This document shows positions 5,656-5,713 of a stretch of 5,713 bases of DNA, one piece after another. The stretch's first letter is position 1. Each line of letters opens with the position of its first letter. Source of the stretch: Campylobacterota bacterium. Lineage in GTDB: Bacteria > Campylobacterota > Campylobacteria > Campylobacterales > Sulfurovaceae. The position numbers and the translations under genes are program-made. The stretch lies in contig DRQB01000061.1 in the NCBI GenBank assembly GCA_011330645.1, positions 1 to 5,713 of the forward strand, in the 5' to 3' direction. Under the pieces are notes generated by a model. The model saw only the letters and a program-made list of their open reading frames with translations. It was not told where the DNA came from and made no database searches.

Positions 5656-5713
5656 TAGCGCCAACTCTCTTGACCTCTACGCTAAAGTAGAGGACTTACT
5701 CGGTGTAAAAGAG
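5648..5713 (+). CDS. Start of next gene, 3'-truncated; possibly a class I methyltransferase
   Basis: An ATG at 5648, inside the hisG stop region, opens 22 codons that run without a stop to the window edge: MPNSANSLDLYAKVEDLLGV then KE. The 8-nt overlap with hisG (ATGCCTAA) is like the lipoprotein-xer junction and suggests translational coupling. The ribosome site is weak (AGAAAG at about 5640-5645). From memory, an N-terminus with SLDLYAKVEDLLG occurs on SAM-dependent methyltransferases next to hisG in Sulfurimonas/Sulfurovum relatives. No catalytic motif is inside the window, so this identity is tentative, while the existence of the gene is likely. Confidence 0.6.
   Translation, partial: MPNSANSLDLYAKVEDLLGVKE
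5674..5693 (+). repeat. 7-bp perfect inverted repeat early in the last gene
   Basis: CCTCTAC (5674-5680) and GTAGAGG (5687-5693) can pair around a 6-nt loop (GCTAAA), 27 nt into the coding sequence. No T-run follows, so it is not an intrinsic terminator. It might slow translation of the gene overlapping hisG, or be coincidence of the codons for LYAKVE. Confidence 0.4.

Overview
This is a 5.7 kb, low-GC, densely packed stretch of bacterial chromosome with every supported gene on the + strand. The gene set points to a Campylobacterota (Epsilonproteobacteria) member, perhaps a Sulfurovum- or Sulfurimonas-like bacterium. It includes a MutS2 with a VDEIELGTD-type Walker B, a compact ~205-aa type III pantothenate kinase, a short-form HisG, and a TATAAT promoter without a recognisable -35 box. 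The lineage is inferred from recognised protein style; no database search was possible.

Layout: (1) positions 1-1577 hold the C-terminal two thirds of mutS2, cut by the left window edge. (2) A 60-nt gap carries a good -10 box and a Shine-Dalgarno sequence. (3) A membrane-anchored periplasmic protein (1638-2204) overlaps by 1 nt a lipoprotein that looks like a beta-propeller (2204-3220); together they resemble the YfgM-BamB pair of other proteobacteria. (4) An Xer-type tyrosine recombinase (3213-4037) overlaps the lipoprotein gene by 8 nt. (5) An unrecognised 110-aa protein (4056-4388) follows and overlaps coaX (4375-4992) by 14 nt. (6) After a 42-nt gap comes hisG (5035-5655), which overlaps by 8 nt the first 22 codons of a further gene, possibly a methyltransferase, cut by the right window edge.

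From 1638 onward the genes look like one co-directional transcription unit with several stop/start overlaps, so translational coupling is likely. The unit mixes functions: envelope (YfgM/BamB-like pair), chromosome maintenance (Xer, with MutS2 upstream), coenzyme A synthesis (CoaX) and histidine synthesis (HisG). No stretch longer than 60 nt lacks a gene. There is no RNA gene, CRISPR array, insertion sequence, toxin-antitoxin pair or other sign of an accessory island. I see mostly core housekeeping genes and no convincing novel system. The items most worth a second look are the BamB/YfgM-like pair, the altered Smr motif in MutS2, and the uncharacterised 110-aa protein.
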